Source: Clostridiales bacterium | GTDB taxonomy: Bacteria > Bacillota > Clostridia > Oscillospirales > Oscillospiraceae | DNA: 64,000 nucleotides | Direction of reading: 5' to 3' | NCBI GenBank assembly: GCA_019420945.1 | Contig: JAHZGF010000009.1 | Location: forward strand, 21,980 to 85,979 | Part shown: in pieces, positions 39,899 to 48,846 of the stretch | Layout of the letters: each line of letters starts with the position of its first letter | How positions within the stretch are numbered: the stretch's first letter is position 1 | Position numbers and translations under genes: made by a program | Notes under the pieces: model-generated | Seen by the model: only the letters and a program-made list of their open reading frames with translations | What the model was told of the DNA's origin: nothing | Database searches by the model: none

Positions 39899-40750
39899 TT
39901 GTTTAAAATTGTTCGTAAAGAAGTGCTGAATCCCAATGTCACTCTGATGGAGATTGAGGCTCCCTTTGTGGCAAAAAAGGTGAAGGCCGGCCAGTTCATC
40001 ATCCTGCGGATTGATGAGTTTGGCGAGCGTCTGCCTCTGACGGTGGCCGGTTACGACCGGGAGAAGGGGACTGTCACCATCATCTTCCAGCTGGTGGGCA
40101 TGACCACCAAGGCCCTGGCTGAGCTCAACGAGGGCGATTACCTGAAGGACTTTGTCGGTCCTCTGGGCAAGCCCACCGATGTGGAGGGCAAGAAGCGTGT
40201 CGCCGTGGTTGGCGGCGGCGTGGGCTGCGCCATTGCTTATCCTGTTGCCAAGGCCATGCACGACGCCGGCGCCGTGGTGGACGGCATCATGGGCTTCCGC
40301 AACAAGGATATTGTCATCCTGGAGAAGGAGTTCAATGAGGCCTGCGACAACTTCTATATGATGACCGACGACGGCAGCTACGGCGAGAAGGGCTTTGTCA
40401 CCGTCAAGCTGCAGCAGCTGCTGGAGAGCGGCATTCAGTATGACGAGGTCATCGCCATCGGCCCCGTGCCCATGATGAAGTTCGTCTGCAAGACCACCGA
40501 GCCCTTTGGCGTCAAGACCATCGTCAGCCTGAACCCCATCATGATCGATGGCACCGGCATGTGCGGCGGTTGCCGCGTCACCGTGGGCGGCGAGACCAAG
40601 TTCGCCTGCGTGGACGGCCCCGAGTTTGACGGCCATCAGGTGGACTTCACCGAGCTGATGAACCGCAACTCCGCTTACCGTGATCAGGAGCAGGAGAAGA
40701 TGTCCCATATGTGCCGCTTTGACAAGCTGGCCCATGACCTGATCAAGTAA
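39899..40750 (+). CDS. nfnA: NfnA, small subunit of NADH-dependent ferredoxin:NADP reductase
   Basis: The protein has 283 residues. It has an FAD domain ('VKAGQFIILRIDEFGERLPLTVAGYD'), NAD-binding 'VAVVGGGVGCAIAYPVAKA', and a C-terminal 2Fe-2S site 'GTGMCGGCRVTVGGETKFACVDGPEFDG'. With NfnB it performs flavin-based electron bifurcation, linking NADH, NADPH and ferredoxin pools. The TTG start at 39899 gives the usual N-terminus 'MFKIVRKEVLNPNVTLMEIEAP' with GGGAGTGAG upstream; ATG 39860 in frame is noncoding-like. NfnB follows 15 bases later. Related PyrK-like and sulfide dehydrogenase subunits exist but the pairing decides. Confidence 0.9.
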   Translation: MFKIVRKEVLNPNVTLMEIEAPFVAKKVKAGQFIILRIDEFGERLPLTVAGYDREKGTVTIIFQLVGMTTKALAELNEGDYLKDFVGPLGKPTDVEGKKRVAVVGGGVGCAIAYPVAKAMHDAGAVVDGIMGFRNKDIVILEKEFNEACDNFYMMTDDGSYGEKGFVTVKLQQLLESGIQYDEVIAIGPVPMMKFVCKTTEPFGVKTIVSLNPIMIDGTGMCGGCRVTVGGETKFACVDGPEFDGHQVDFTELMNRNSAYRDQEQEKMSHMCRFDKLAHDLIK

Positions 40751-40765
40751 GGAGGTTTGTGAATC

Positions 40766-42169
40766 ATGGCAGAAGTAAGAAAGCCCAATATGGATCCCAA
40801 GAAGGCTCCCATGCCTGCCCAGGATCCCAACGTTCGTAATAAGAATTTCTCCGAGGTGTGCACCGGTTACAGCCAGGAAACCGCTATGACCGAGGCCACC
40901 CGCTGCCTGCACTGCAAGAACCATCCTTGCGTGGCTGGCTGCCCCGTGAATGTGCATATCCCCGAGTTCATTGCCAAGGTGGCTGAGGGCGACTTCAAGG
41001 GCGCCTATGAGGTCATTAACGGCACCAACGCCCTGCCCGCCATCAGCGGCCGTGTGTGTCCCCAGGAGAGCCAGTGCGAGAGCAAGTGCATCCGGGGCAT
41101 TAAGGGCGAGCCCGTGGGCATCGGCCGTCTGGAGCGTTTCGTGGCCGACTGGTACCGGGAGAACGTGGTGGAGAAGCCCGTGAAGCCCGAGTCCAACGGC
41201 AAGAAGGTGGCCGTGGTCGGTTCCGGCCCCTCCGGCCTGACCTGCGCCAGCGACCTGGCCAAGATGGGCTATCAGGTCACCATTTTCGAGGCCTTCCATA
41301 CCGCCGGCGGCGTGCTGGTTTACGGCATCCCCGAGTTCCGTCTGCCCAAGGCCATCGTCAAGAGCGAGGTGGACAAACTCCAGGCTCTGGGCGTGGAGAT
41401 CATGACCGACATGGTCATCGGCAAGGTGCTCAGCATCGACGAGCTGTTTGAGATGGGTTACCAGGCCGTGTTCATCGGCTCCGGTGCCGGTCTGCCCATG
41501 TTTATGAACATCCCCGGTGAGGGCCTCTCCGGCGTGTTCTCCGCCAACGAGTACCTGACCCGTACCAATCTGATGAAGGCCTATCTGCCTGAGTACGACA
41601 CCCCCATCATGAAGAGCAAGGCCGTGGCCGTGGTTGGCGGCGGCAACGTGGCCATGGACGCCTGCCGCTGCGCCAAGCGTCTGGGTGCCGAGAATGTCTA
41701 TGTGGTCTATCGTCGCTCCAAGGAAGAGATGCCCGCCCGTGTGGAGGAAGTCGAGCACGCGGAGGAAGAGGGCATCGAGTTCAAGCTGCTGTGCAACCCC
41801 GTCCGCATCATCGGCGACGACAAGGGCTGTGTGGTCGGCATGGAGTGCGTGCGTATGGAGCTGGGTGAGCCCGACGCTTCCGGCCGCCGCCGTCCTGTGG
41901 AGATCCCTGGCAGCAACTTTGTGCTGGACGTGGATACCGTGATCATGAGCCTGGGCACCTCTCCCAACCCCCTGATCCGTTCCACCACCCCTGGCCTGGA
42001 GGCCAATAAGAAGGGCTGCCTGATCGTGGGCGAGGACACTGTGTCCACCACCCGTGAGGGCGTGTTCGCCGGCGGCGACGCCGTCACCGGTGCTGCCACC
42101 GTCATCCTGGCCATGGGCGCCGGCAAGAAGGCTGCTGCGGCCATCGACGAGTATCTCTCCAAGAAGTAA
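40766..42169 (+). CDS. nfnB: NfnB, large subunit (GltA/GltD-like)
   Basis: The protein has 467 residues. N-terminal cysteine clusters 'CLHCKNHPCVAGCPV' and 'CPQESQCESKC' bind two 4Fe-4S clusters. Two dinucleotide folds follow, 'VAVVGSGPSGLTCASDLA' (about residue 150) and 'VAVVGGGNVAMDACRCAKRLGA' (about residue 288), and a C-terminal 'GVFAGGDAVTGAATVILAMGAGKKAA' block. The length is standard for NfnB/small glutamate synthase subunits. Strong codon bias (CTG, GCC, AAG) suggests high expression. AAGGAGG precedes the ATG. Confidence 0.92.
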   Translation: MAEVRKPNMDPKKAPMPAQDPNVRNKNFSEVCTGYSQETAMTEATRCLHCKNHPCVAGCPVNVHIPEFIAKVAEGDFKGAYEVINGTNALPAISGRVCPQESQCESKCIRGIKGEPVGIGRLERFVADWYRENVVEKPVKPESNGKKVAVVGSGPSGLTCASDLAKMGYQVTIFEAFHTAGGVLVYGIPEFRLPKAIVKSEVDKLQALGVEIMTDMVIGKVLSIDELFEMGYQAVFIGSGAGLPMFMNIPGEGLSGVFSANEYLTRTNLMKAYLPEYDTPIMKSKAVAVVGGGNVAMDACRCAKRLGAENVYVVYRRSKEEMPARVEEVEHAEEEGIEFKLLCNPVRIIGDDKGCVVGMECVRMELGEPDASGRRRPVEIPGSNFVLDVDTVIMSLGTSPNPLIRSTTPGLEANKKGCLIVGEDTVSTTREGVFAGGDAVTGAATVILAMGAGKKAAAAIDEYLSKK

Positions 42170-42180
42170 TCGCTGCTTCG

Positions 42181-42221
42181 CTTTGGCGTCCCCCAACAAA
42201 AGGGGACGCCAAAGTTTTTTT
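42181..42221 (+). terminator. Terminator of nfnAB
   Basis: A perfect 13-bp stem, CTTTGGCGTCCCC (42181-42193) / GGGGACGCCAAAG (42202-42214), is followed by seven T. Confidence 0.93.
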
Positions 42222-42242
42222 GGGAAAAATGAAAATTCCCTC

Positions 42243-42270
42243 TTGACGAATCCGCAAAATCTGCTATAAT
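42243..42270 (+). promoter_or_regulatory. tRNA-Ser promoter
   Basis: TTGACG (42243-42248) and TATAAT (42265-42270), 16-base spacer, 65 bases before the tRNA. Confidence 0.8.
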
Positions 42271-42335
42271 AATTAACGTTGCACAGATGGTTACGCCTTC
42301 CCAAGTGCAATGTAGTAGAGCACTACACTCTGGAT

Positions 42336-42426
42336 GCAGAAGTGGCTGAGTGGTCGAAGGCGCACGATTGGAAATCGTGTAGGCGTTGATAGCGTCTCGA
42401 GGGTTCAAATCCCTCCTTCTGCGCCA
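42336..42426 (+). tRNA. tRNA-Ser, anticodon GGA
   Basis: A 91-base class II tRNA. The acceptor stem GCAGAAG (42336-42342) pairs with CTTCTGC (42416-42422), discriminator G, encoded CCA (42424-42426). The anticodon loop is TTGGAAA within CACGA/TCGTG. A long variable arm and the GGTTCAAAT T-loop are present. Confidence 0.97.
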
Positions 42427-42463
42427 AACCGCCGCAAGTCTCAGACTTGCGGCGGTTTTTCTT
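42426..42463 (+). terminator. Terminator after tRNA-Ser
   Basis: AAACCGCCGCAAGTC (42426-42440) / GACTTGCGGCGGTTT (42444-42458), 3-base loop and T-run. It starts at the last base of the tRNA. Confidence 0.92.
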
Positions 42464-42471
42464 TTCCATCC

Positions 42472-42508
42472 AGCAGGACCGAAGTAAACTCCGGTCCTGC
42501 TTTTTTTA
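42472..42508 (+). terminator. Second hairpin terminator before converging lipoprotein gene
   Basis: AGCAGGACCG (42472-42481) / CGGTCCTGCT (42492-42501) followed by seven T. The T-run orients it with the tRNA; the converging gene ends within it. Confidence 0.85.
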
Positions 42509-43894
42509 TTCATTTTCATGATACCCCAGAATTGCCTCATAGGCGTATTCCAGTTCGCTCTCCGGATCAATCAGGATTCCGTCCCCGGAGCCGTTGTATT
42601 CTGTGATGCACACTTCCAGGCAATCCTGGCCGTTGGGTGCCTCCACCCAGGAATAGATGTCGATGACGTCATAGCTCTGGCCGTCCTGGACCATGGTCAG
42701 ATAAATCACGCTGTACCAGACCTGGAAGTCTCCCAATGTGATGGAGTGGATCCCGTCGGAGCTCACACCGCTGATTCCCTGGGACTCCTGATAAAACTCC
42801 GGCAACGACTGGGCGTATAATTCCTCCTCTTCATGGGTAATCCCCTGGCAGATTGTGTAACTGATGCGCTCGAAATCCTTTTCCCCGTAGTAATAGTAGA
42901 AGCTGACACTGTCATCTCTTTCTTCCTCCAGAGCCATATACTCCGGAGAGGTGATTTCGTAGCAGTAGGTCTTAGCGCGATTGGAAATGGAGTAATTATG
43001 TTCAGTTTGAGGGGTATCGTCTGAATTCTCTTCGCCAGATGGCTGTTCCGGATCTGGTCCTGCTTCGGCTTGCCCCTGGTCGGTTAATCCGGTCATCAGC
43101 TCAGGAAGGCTGACGGTGCTGCTGAGGGCGGCCTGCTTGAAGTCATCTGGCGAGGCAGTGTCCACCTGAGTTCCGTAGCCCTGATATGTCACTTGAAAGC
43201 TCAGCTCCCGCATGGAATAATGGTTGCCGGAACTGTCAGAAAAAGAGATGTCCAGGTCGGACAGGTTGAAATAGTCCAATCTGACACAGGCTGGCAGACC
43301 GGTGTCCTGGTACACATAGAGGGTCACATCCACGGCACAGCCCTCCAGAGAAAATTCCCCCTCTGACAGTCCCAGCACCAACCGAAGGGGGCTGTCATCG
43401 GCGATCTCCGTGCCGGTGTAGACGGAGCAGGTGCTTCCATAGAGAATCTGGGTGTCGACCAGGGTGTAATTCTGGGTCAGATTCAGAGAAAGAGGCAGCT
43501 GAATTAAACTGAGAAACACATTCTGTTCCTGGGAGGAGGTATAATACTGACCAAAGCGGTAATAGCTGCCCTGGCTGTCGCCATAGGACTCTACTTCCAA
43601 AGACCCGGAACTGCTTTCCCCAATCACGGAGGACAACTGGCCGGAGATCTGACAGGCACCGCTGGTCAGATCTGCTTGGGCATAAGCTGTGCATGTGTGT
43701 TCCAGGGCATTGTATTCTACTCCGTCGATTACAGCGTCAAAGACGTTGGTGTATTGAATGGTGCAGTGGACAGAGCTCTGCTGCTGATAGATCTGGGCCA
43801 CTTCATCCAGCCTGGGCGCCTTACCGCAACTGCTTAAGGAGAGCAAACTGCCCCACAGCAGGGCCAGACAGATGACCCGCCGCCATAACTTCAC
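42506..43894 (-). CDS. Hypothetical lipoprotein
   Basis: The protein has 462 residues. The N-terminus is a lipoprotein signal peptide with lipobox LSSC (Cys about residue 23). The rest is acidic, Ser/Tyr/Gln-rich and apparently extracellular, with a Pro/Glu/Asp-rich linker near residues 280-300 and a second domain after it. The minus-strand ATG has only a weak upstream ribosome site. No family is recognised; it may be an outer-face sensor or scaffold. It stands alone between tRNA-Ser and glmM. Confidence 0.8.
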   Translation of the reverse strand: MKLWRRVICLALLWGSLLSLSSCGKAPRLDEVAQIYQQQSSVHCTIQYTNVFDAVIDGVEYNALEHTCTAYAQADLTSGACQISGQLSSVIGESSSGSLEVESYGDSQGSYYRFGQYYTSSQEQNVFLSLIQLPLSLNLTQNYTLVDTQILYGSTCSVYTGTEIADDSPLRLVLGLSEGEFSLEGCAVDVTLYVYQDTGLPACVRLDYFNLSDLDISFSDSSGNHYSMRELSFQVTYQGYGTQVDTASPDDFKQAALSSTVSLPELMTGLTDQGQAEAGPDPEQPSGEENSDDTPQTEHNYSISNRAKTYCYEITSPEYMALEEERDDSVSFYYYYGEKDFERISYTICQGITHEEEELYAQSLPEFYQESQGISGVSSDGIHSITLGDFQVWYSVIYLTMVQDGQSYDVIDIYSWVEAPNGQDCLEVCITEYNGSGDGILIDPESELEYAYEAILGYHENE

Positions 43895-43981
43895 GCCAAA
43901 ACCCCCTTTGTCGCTTTTTGGGTGATTTTACCGCATTTTAGAAATGAGTGCAAGGCCGACGGAAATCGCAGTATTCTACCG

Positions 43982-44010
43982 GTGACAAAGACGGGTGGAT
44001 GTGCTACAAT
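43982..44010 (+). promoter_or_regulatory. glmM promoter
   Basis: GTGACA (43982-43987) and TACAAT (44005-44010), 17-base spacer, 82 bases before the start. No glmS-type ribozyme is visible in the short leader. Confidence 0.6.
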
Positions 44011-44091
44011 AGGCAAGGCTTGGGAATGCATGCCGGGCCGACTGTAATGTCAGATATAATTGGAAGATTCAGATAAAAGGAGGCCTTTTTT

Positions 44092-45441
44092 ATGGGCAGA
44101 TATTTTGGAACCGACGGTTTCCGGGGCGAGGCCAATGTGGATTTGACGGTGGAGCACGCCTTTAAGGTGGGTCGTTTCCTCGGCTGGTATTATGGCAAGA
44201 AACAGGGGAAGCGGGCCAAAGTGGTTATCGGCAAGGATACCCGCCGGTCCAGCTATATGCTGGAGGACGCCCTGAGCTGCGGCCTGACCGCCTCCGGCGC
44301 GGACGTCTATCTGCTCCATGTCACCACCACCCCCAGCGTGTCCTATGTGACCCGCACCGAGGAGTTTGACTGCGGCGTCATGATCTCCGCCAGCCATAAC
44401 CCCTACTACGATAACGGCATCAAGCTCATCAACGACCGGGGTGAGAAGATGGACGAGGCCACCATCGCGGACATTGAGGCCTATCTGGACGGAGAGACCG
44501 ACGAAGTGCCCTATGCCACCCGGGACGCTCTGGGCCAGACCTGCGATTACGCCGCCGGCCGCAACCGTTATGTGGGCTATCTGATCTCTCTGGCCACCCG
44601 CTCTTATCGGGGCATGCGGATTGGCCTGGACTGCGCCAACGGCAGCGCCTGGATGATCGCCAAAAATGTCTTTAACGCCCTGGGGGCCAAGACCTATGTG
44701 ATCCACGACGAGCCCGACGGTCTGAACATCAACCTGGACTGCGGTTCCACCCATATCAAGTCTCTGCGGGAGTTCGTGCTGGCCAACCATCTGGATATCG
44801 GTTTTGCCTTTGACGGTGACGCGGACCGCTGCATTGCTGTGGATGAGCAGGGCAACGAGGTCAACGGCGATCTGATCATGTATCTCTGCGCCAAGTACAT
44901 GAAGGAACGGGGCACCCTGCGCAACAACACTGTGGTCACCACCGTCATGTCCAACTTCGGCCTCTATAAGGCCTTGGAAGCGGCCGGCATCGACTATGAG
45001 AAGACCGCTGTAGGCGATAAGTATGTCTATGAGAATATGGTGACCAACAGCCACCGGATCGGCGGCGAGCAGTCCGGCCATATCATCTTCAGCCAGTACG
45101 CCACCACCGGCGACGGCATCCTGACCGCCATCAAGGTGATGGAAGTGCTGATGGAGAAGAAGATGCCTCTGAGCGAGCTGGTGGCCCCGGTGCGGATCTA
45201 TCCCCAGGTGCTGAAGAACATCAAAGTGCGCAGCAAGCCTGAGGCCCAGAACGACCCGGATGTCCAGGCGGCAGTGGCCGCCGTGGCCAAGGAGCTGGGG
45301 GATACCGGCCGCATCCTGGTCCGGGAGAGCGGCACTGAGCCGGTGATCCGGGTCATGGTGGAGGCGGAGACCGAGGAGGCCTGCCAGCGCTATGTGGATG
45401 GAGTGATCGACGTCATCCGCAAGAAGGGCCATGTGGTCTGA
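44092..45441 (+). CDS. glmM: Phosphoglucosamine mutase
   Basis: The protein has 449 residues and converts glucosamine-6-phosphate to glucosamine-1-phosphate for peptidoglycan precursors. The N-terminus 'GRYFGTDGFRGEAN', phosphoserine loop 'VMISASHNPYYDNGIKLI' (about Ser102), metal loop 'FAFDGDADRCIAVDE' and sugar-binding 'GGEQSGHIIF' are all intact. The C-terminal 'RILVRESGTEPVIRVMVE' is also present. The length is standard. AAAAGGAGG precedes the ATG. It is transcribed alone. Confidence 0.97.
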   Translation: MGRYFGTDGFRGEANVDLTVEHAFKVGRFLGWYYGKKQGKRAKVVIGKDTRRSSYMLEDALSCGLTASGADVYLLHVTTTPSVSYVTRTEEFDCGVMISASHNPYYDNGIKLINDRGEKMDEATIADIEAYLDGETDEVPYATRDALGQTCDYAAGRNRYVGYLISLATRSYRGMRIGLDCANGSAWMIAKNVFNALGAKTYVIHDEPDGLNINLDCGSTHIKSLREFVLANHLDIGFAFDGDADRCIAVDEQGNEVNGDLIMYLCAKYMKERGTLRNNTVVTTVMSNFGLYKALEAAGIDYEKTAVGDKYVYENMVTNSHRIGGEQSGHIIFSQYATTGDGILTAIKVMEVLMEKKMPLSELVAPVRIYPQVLKNIKVRSKPEAQNDPDVQAAVAAVAKELGDTGRILVRESGTEPVIRVMVEAETEEACQRYVDGVIDVIRKKGHVV

Positions 45442-45488
45442 AAAGTGAATGATATGCTGAGGGAATAACCACAACCTTTCGGCATAAA

Positions 45489-45525
45489 AAAGAAGGCATG
45501 GCGTGAAATCGCCATGCCTTCTCTT
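45489..45525. terminator. Bidirectional terminator
   Basis: AGAAGGCATGGCG (45491-45503) / CGCCATGCCTTCT (45510-45522) with A-run on the left and T-rich sequence on the right. It serves glmM and the converging small gene. Confidence 0.88.
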
Positions 45526-45533
45526 GTTTCGAT

Positions 45534-45704
45534 TTACATGCCCATGGCGGCGGACAGGTCCTCCACACAGTTGGCAACCAGCTTCATTGCGTGCTGGGCC
45601 TTTTTCTTCATGGGGTGGCGCTTTTTGGGCACGCAGGCCACGCCGATGGCGGTCCCCACGGCGATGCCCAGGCCCATACCCCGCATAAACTGACTGGCGT
45701 TCAT
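45534..45704 (-). CDS. Small glycine-rich membrane protein, YtxH-like
   Basis: The protein has 56 residues with one glycine-rich hydrophobic segment (about residues 9-25: 'GMGLGIAVGTAIGVACV') followed by a basic stretch, the layout of YtxH/gas-vesicle-like small membrane proteins. The minus-strand ATG (45702-45704) has AAAGGAGG 8 bases upstream. Function is unknown. Confidence 0.7.
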   Translation of the reverse strand: MNASQFMRGMGLGIAVGTAIGVACVPKKRHPMKKKAQHAMKLVANCVEDLSAAMGM

Positions 45705-45784
45705 TTGCACATCCTCCTTTGTCTGAGTCTGACCATAGCATGCCCTGTTTTGCGTAAAACATGGGGGCACGGGCGGAATTTTAT

Positions 45785-45813
45785 TTGCTTCTGGAATCGC
45801 TTTGCATTATAAT
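45785..45813 (+). promoter_or_regulatory. pyr operon promoter
   Basis: TTGCTT (45785-45790) and TATAAT (45808-45813), 17-base spacer, 35 bases before pyrC. The leader is too short for a PyrR attenuator and none is seen. Confidence 0.7.
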
Positions 45814-45848
45814 GTAAACGTGAAATTTTGTGTGAAACGAGGTGTGGA

Positions 45849-47144
45849 ATGGCATCCATGAAATTGCTGATCAAAAACGGAACTTTGATTGACCCTGTGC
45901 TCAGTTCAGAGCAGATTACGGATATTTTGATTGAGGACGGACAGGTGGCCGCCATCGGTCCGAACCTGGAGGACGGCGAAGCTCAGGTGGTGGAAGCTGC
46001 CGGACTGGCCATTGCTCCGGGACTCATTGACATGCATGTGCACTTCCGGGATCCGGGCTTTACCTATAAAGAAGATATCGTCTCGGGCTCCAATGCCGCC
46101 GCCCATGGCGGCTTTACCACGGTCACCTGTATGCCCAACACCAAACCCACCGTGGATTGCCCGGATATGATCGCCTATGTGCTGGAGCGGGCCCGGCAGG
46201 GAAGCGGCGTCAATGTGCTGCCCATTGGTGCAGTCTCCATGGGGGAGAAGGGGGAAACCCTCACCGATGCCAAAGCTTTGAAACAGGCGGGCGCCGTGGC
46301 GCTCTCTGATGACGGTGTGCCGGTCCAGAACGCCAATCTGATGCGGGATGCCCTGATCTGTGCCAGCCGGGCGGGAATGGCGGTGCTGACCCACTGCGAG
46401 GATGCGGACATGGTGAAAAATTATGCCGTCAACGAGGGCCGGATCTCCCGTCAGCTGGGGATTCACGGACGTCCCGCCATTGCCGAGGAGATCATGGTGA
46501 TGCGGGACGCCATGCTGGCGGAGGAGACCCAGACTGCCGTGCATATCTGCCACATCTCCACCGGCCGGGCGGTGGACATCGTCCGCAAGTATAAGAAGAA
46601 GGGGGTCAAAATCACCTGTGAGACCTGCCCCCAGTACTTCACCCTGAACCAGCGGGAGATTTTGGAGCAGGGGGCCATGGCCCGGGTCAATCCGCCTCTC
46701 CGCACCACCCGGGATGTGGCGGCCATTCTGGCGGGCCTGAAGGATGGCACCATTGACTGCATCGTCACCGACCACGCCCCTCATTCCGAAGAGGAAAAAG
46801 CCCGGGGACTGGAGCAGGCCCCCAGCGGCATGGTGGGTCTGGAGACCTCTCTGGGCATCACCCTGACCCAGCTCTATCACACCGGCGAGATGACCCTGCC
46901 GGAGATCATTGCCAAAATGACTGTCAACCCCGCCCGGATTCTGAACCTGGAGAAAGGCCGGCTCAGCGTTGGCAGCGATGCGGACCTCACCATCTTTGAC
47001 CCCAATGAGGAGTGGGTGGTGGACGCCTCCAAATTTGCCTCCAAGGGTCGGAATACCCCCTTCAATGGCCGGACTTTGAAGGGAAAAGTGAAATATACCA
47101 TCGTGGCCGGAACCATTGTTTATCAGGATGGAGGAGAAAACTGA
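45849..47144 (+). CDS. pyrC: Dihydroorotase
   Basis: The protein has 431 residues and closes carbamoyl aspartate to dihydroorotate. It is a type I (bacillus-type) amidohydrolase with 'PGLIDMHVHFRDPGFTYKEDI' (metal His-x-His), 'GGFTTVTCMPNTKPT', 'CHISTGRAVDIV', 'ITCETCPQYF', 'ITDHAPHSEEEKA' (as CIVTDHAPHS) and 'GSDADLTIFDP'. Starts at 45849 and 45858 are both possible; GAGGTG favours 45849. The stop overlaps pyrF. Confidence 0.96.
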   Translation: MASMKLLIKNGTLIDPVLSSEQITDILIEDGQVAAIGPNLEDGEAQVVEAAGLAIAPGLIDMHVHFRDPGFTYKEDIVSGSNAAAHGGFTTVTCMPNTKPTVDCPDMIAYVLERARQGSGVNVLPIGAVSMGEKGETLTDAKALKQAGAVALSDDGVPVQNANLMRDALICASRAGMAVLTHCEDADMVKNYAVNEGRISRQLGIHGRPAIAEEIMVMRDAMLAEETQTAVHICHISTGRAVDIVRKYKKKGVKITCETCPQYFTLNQREILEQGAMARVNPPLRTTRDVAAILAGLKDGTIDCIVTDHAPHSEEEKARGLEQAPSGMVGLETSLGITLTQLYHTGEMTLPEIIAKMTVNPARILNLEKGRLSVGSDADLTIFDPNEEWVVDASKFASKGRNTPFNGRTLKGKVKYTIVAGTIVYQDGGEN

Positions 47145-48067
47145 TGTCCTTTGACGTTTTACAGAAGAAAATTATTGAGAAGCAGAACCCCACCATTGCG
47201 GGCCTGGACGCCCGGGTGGAGTATGTGCCGGAGCACATTCTGGCCAAGTACACCGCCCAGTACGGCGAGAGCCTCCAGGCCGGTGTGGAGGCCATCTACG
47301 AGTTCAACTGCGGCCTCATTGACGCTTTGTGCGACGTGGTGCCGGCGGTGAAACCCCAGTCCGCCTACTATGAGAATCTGGGCTGGCGGGGCATGGAGAT
47401 GCTGGAGCGCACCATTCAGTATGCCAAGAGCAAAGGCCTCTATGTGGTGGCGGACATCAAGCGGGGCGACATCGGCGCCACAGCCACCGCTTACAGCGAG
47501 GGCTGGCTGGGCCGCACTGTGGTGGGGGAGAGCACCTTTGCCACCTTTGACGCCGACTGCGTCACCCTGAACGGCTATATGGGCAGCGACGCCATTGCCC
47601 CCTTCCTGAAGGACTGCGAGAAGTACGACAAGTGCGTGTTCGCCCTGGTGCGCACCTCCAACAAGTCCGCCGTGGACCTGCAGGATAAGATGTGCGGGGA
47701 TCAGCACATCTATGAGGTGATGGGCCAGCTCACCGAGACCTGGGCCGGGGATGATGTGGGCCAGTACGGCTATAACCGGGTGGGTGCCGTCACCGGCGCC
47801 ACCTATCCCGAGCAGATCAAGCTGCTGCGGCAGCAGCTGCCCCACACCTTCTTCCTGGTGCCCGGCTACGGCGCCCAGGGCGGCACCGCCGAGGACGTCC
47901 AGTACGCCTTCGATGCCAACGGCCGGGGCGCTATCGTCAACTCCTCCCGGGGCATTATGTGCGCCTGGAAGAAGACCGGCAACAACGGTCAGGACTACCA
48001 GCAGGCGGCCCGGGATGCTGCCATCGCCATGCGGGAGGATATCTGCCGCTTCATCACCATTCGATAA
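47144..48067 (+). CDS. pyrF: Orotidine-5'-phosphate decarboxylase
   Basis: The protein has 307 residues, the longer subfamily typical of actinobacteria and many Clostridia. Key catalytic stretch 'YVVADIKRGDIGATATAYSEGWLG' contains the Asp-Lys-x-x-Asp type residues; 'TLNGYMGSDAIAPFL' and 'VPGYGAQGGTAEDVQYAF' complete the phosphate site. It makes UMP. GGAGGAG precedes the ATG that overlaps the pyrC stop. Confidence 0.95.
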   Translation: MSFDVLQKKIIEKQNPTIAGLDARVEYVPEHILAKYTAQYGESLQAGVEAIYEFNCGLIDALCDVVPAVKPQSAYYENLGWRGMEMLERTIQYAKSKGLYVVADIKRGDIGATATAYSEGWLGRTVVGESTFATFDADCVTLNGYMGSDAIAPFLKDCEKYDKCVFALVRTSNKSAVDLQDKMCGDQHIYEVMGQLTETWAGDDVGQYGYNRVGAVTGATYPEQIKLLRQQLPHTFFLVPGYGAQGGTAEDVQYAFDANGRGAIVNSSRGIMCAWKKTGNNGQDYQQAARDAAIAMREDICRFITIR

Positions 48068-48087
48068 GAGAAAAGGAGGGAGCCGCC

Positions 48088-48846
48088 GTGCCCATCCAGA
48101 AACTTTGCAAAATTCTGTCCGTGGAACACCTGAACGCCGACGCCGTCTCTCTCTGGCTGGAGGCCGGAGAGATGGCGGACACCGCCCAGGTGGGACAGTT
48201 TTTCAACATCAAATGCGGCGAGGGTCTGCTGCTTCGCCGCCCCATCTCCATCTGCCGGGCTGGAGAAGGCAAGCTCAACGTGGTCTTTGAGGTCCGGGGT
48301 GAGGGCACCGACTGGTTGGCCCGGCGCCAGGCCGGCGAAAACCTGGACGTGCTGGGCCCCTTGGGCCACGGGTTCACCTACCCCAAGGGCAAGGTGCTGG
48401 TGGCGGGAGGCGGCATTGGCGTGCCTCCCATGCTGAACACTGCCCAGAAGGCCCCGGCAGGGGCCATCGCCTGCCTGGGCTTCCGGGGAGCGGACAAGGC
48501 CATGCTGGTGCAGGAATTCCAGGATTGCTGTGAGCAGGTCTATCTGGCCAGCGATGACGGCACCCTGGGTACCCATGGCTTTGTGGCCACCATTGTGGAC
48601 ACCGCTCTGACTGAGCACCCGGAGATTGAGGCGGTGCTGGCCTGCGGTCCCAAGATCATGCTGAAAACCGTCTATGCCGCCGCAAAAAAACACGGTGTGG
48701 CTTGCCAGGTCAGCATGGAGGAGCGGATGGGCTGCGGCATCGGTGCCTGCCTGGTCTGCGCCTGCAAGAGCGCAGACGGGGCCTATCGCCATGTCTGCAA
48801 GGATGGCCCTGTCTTTGATGCTGAGGAGGTGAGCTGGGATGAGTAA
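48088..48846 (+). CDS. pyrK: Dihydroorotate dehydrogenase electron-transfer subunit
   Basis: The protein has 252 residues. It has FAD-binding 'LLRRPISIC', NAD-binding 'VLVAGGGIGVPPML' and the 2Fe-2S motif 'ERMGCGIGACLVCACK' with a last cysteine in 'HVCKDGPVF'. It passes electrons from PyrD to NAD. The GTG start at 48088 has AAGGAGGG upstream; the longer in-frame reading overlaps pyrF. It overlaps pyrD by 8 bases. Confidence 0.95.
   Translation: MPIQKLCKILSVEHLNADAVSLWLEAGEMADTAQVGQFFNIKCGEGLLLRRPISICRAGEGKLNVVFEVRGEGTDWLARRQAGENLDVLGPLGHGFTYPKGKVLVAGGGIGVPPMLNTAQKAPAGAIACLGFRGADKAMLVQEFQDCCEQVYLASDDGTLGTHGFVATIVDTALTEHPEIEAVLACGPKIMLKTVYAAAKKHGVACQVSMEERMGCGIGACLVCACKSADGAYRHVCKDGPVFDAEEVSWDE

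Noticed and set aside
39668..42310. Long open frame (880 codons) on the minus strand over nfnAB
   Set aside because: It mirrors the highly biased codons of nfnAB, is rich in His/Gly/Leu and has no family likeness.
43895..44091. Riboswitch or ribozyme before glmM
   Set aside because: No conserved core or long structured leader visible; only a promoter.
45705..45848. PyrR attenuator before the pyr operon
   Set aside because: The leader between promoter and pyrC is about 30 bases, too short for the alternating hairpins.
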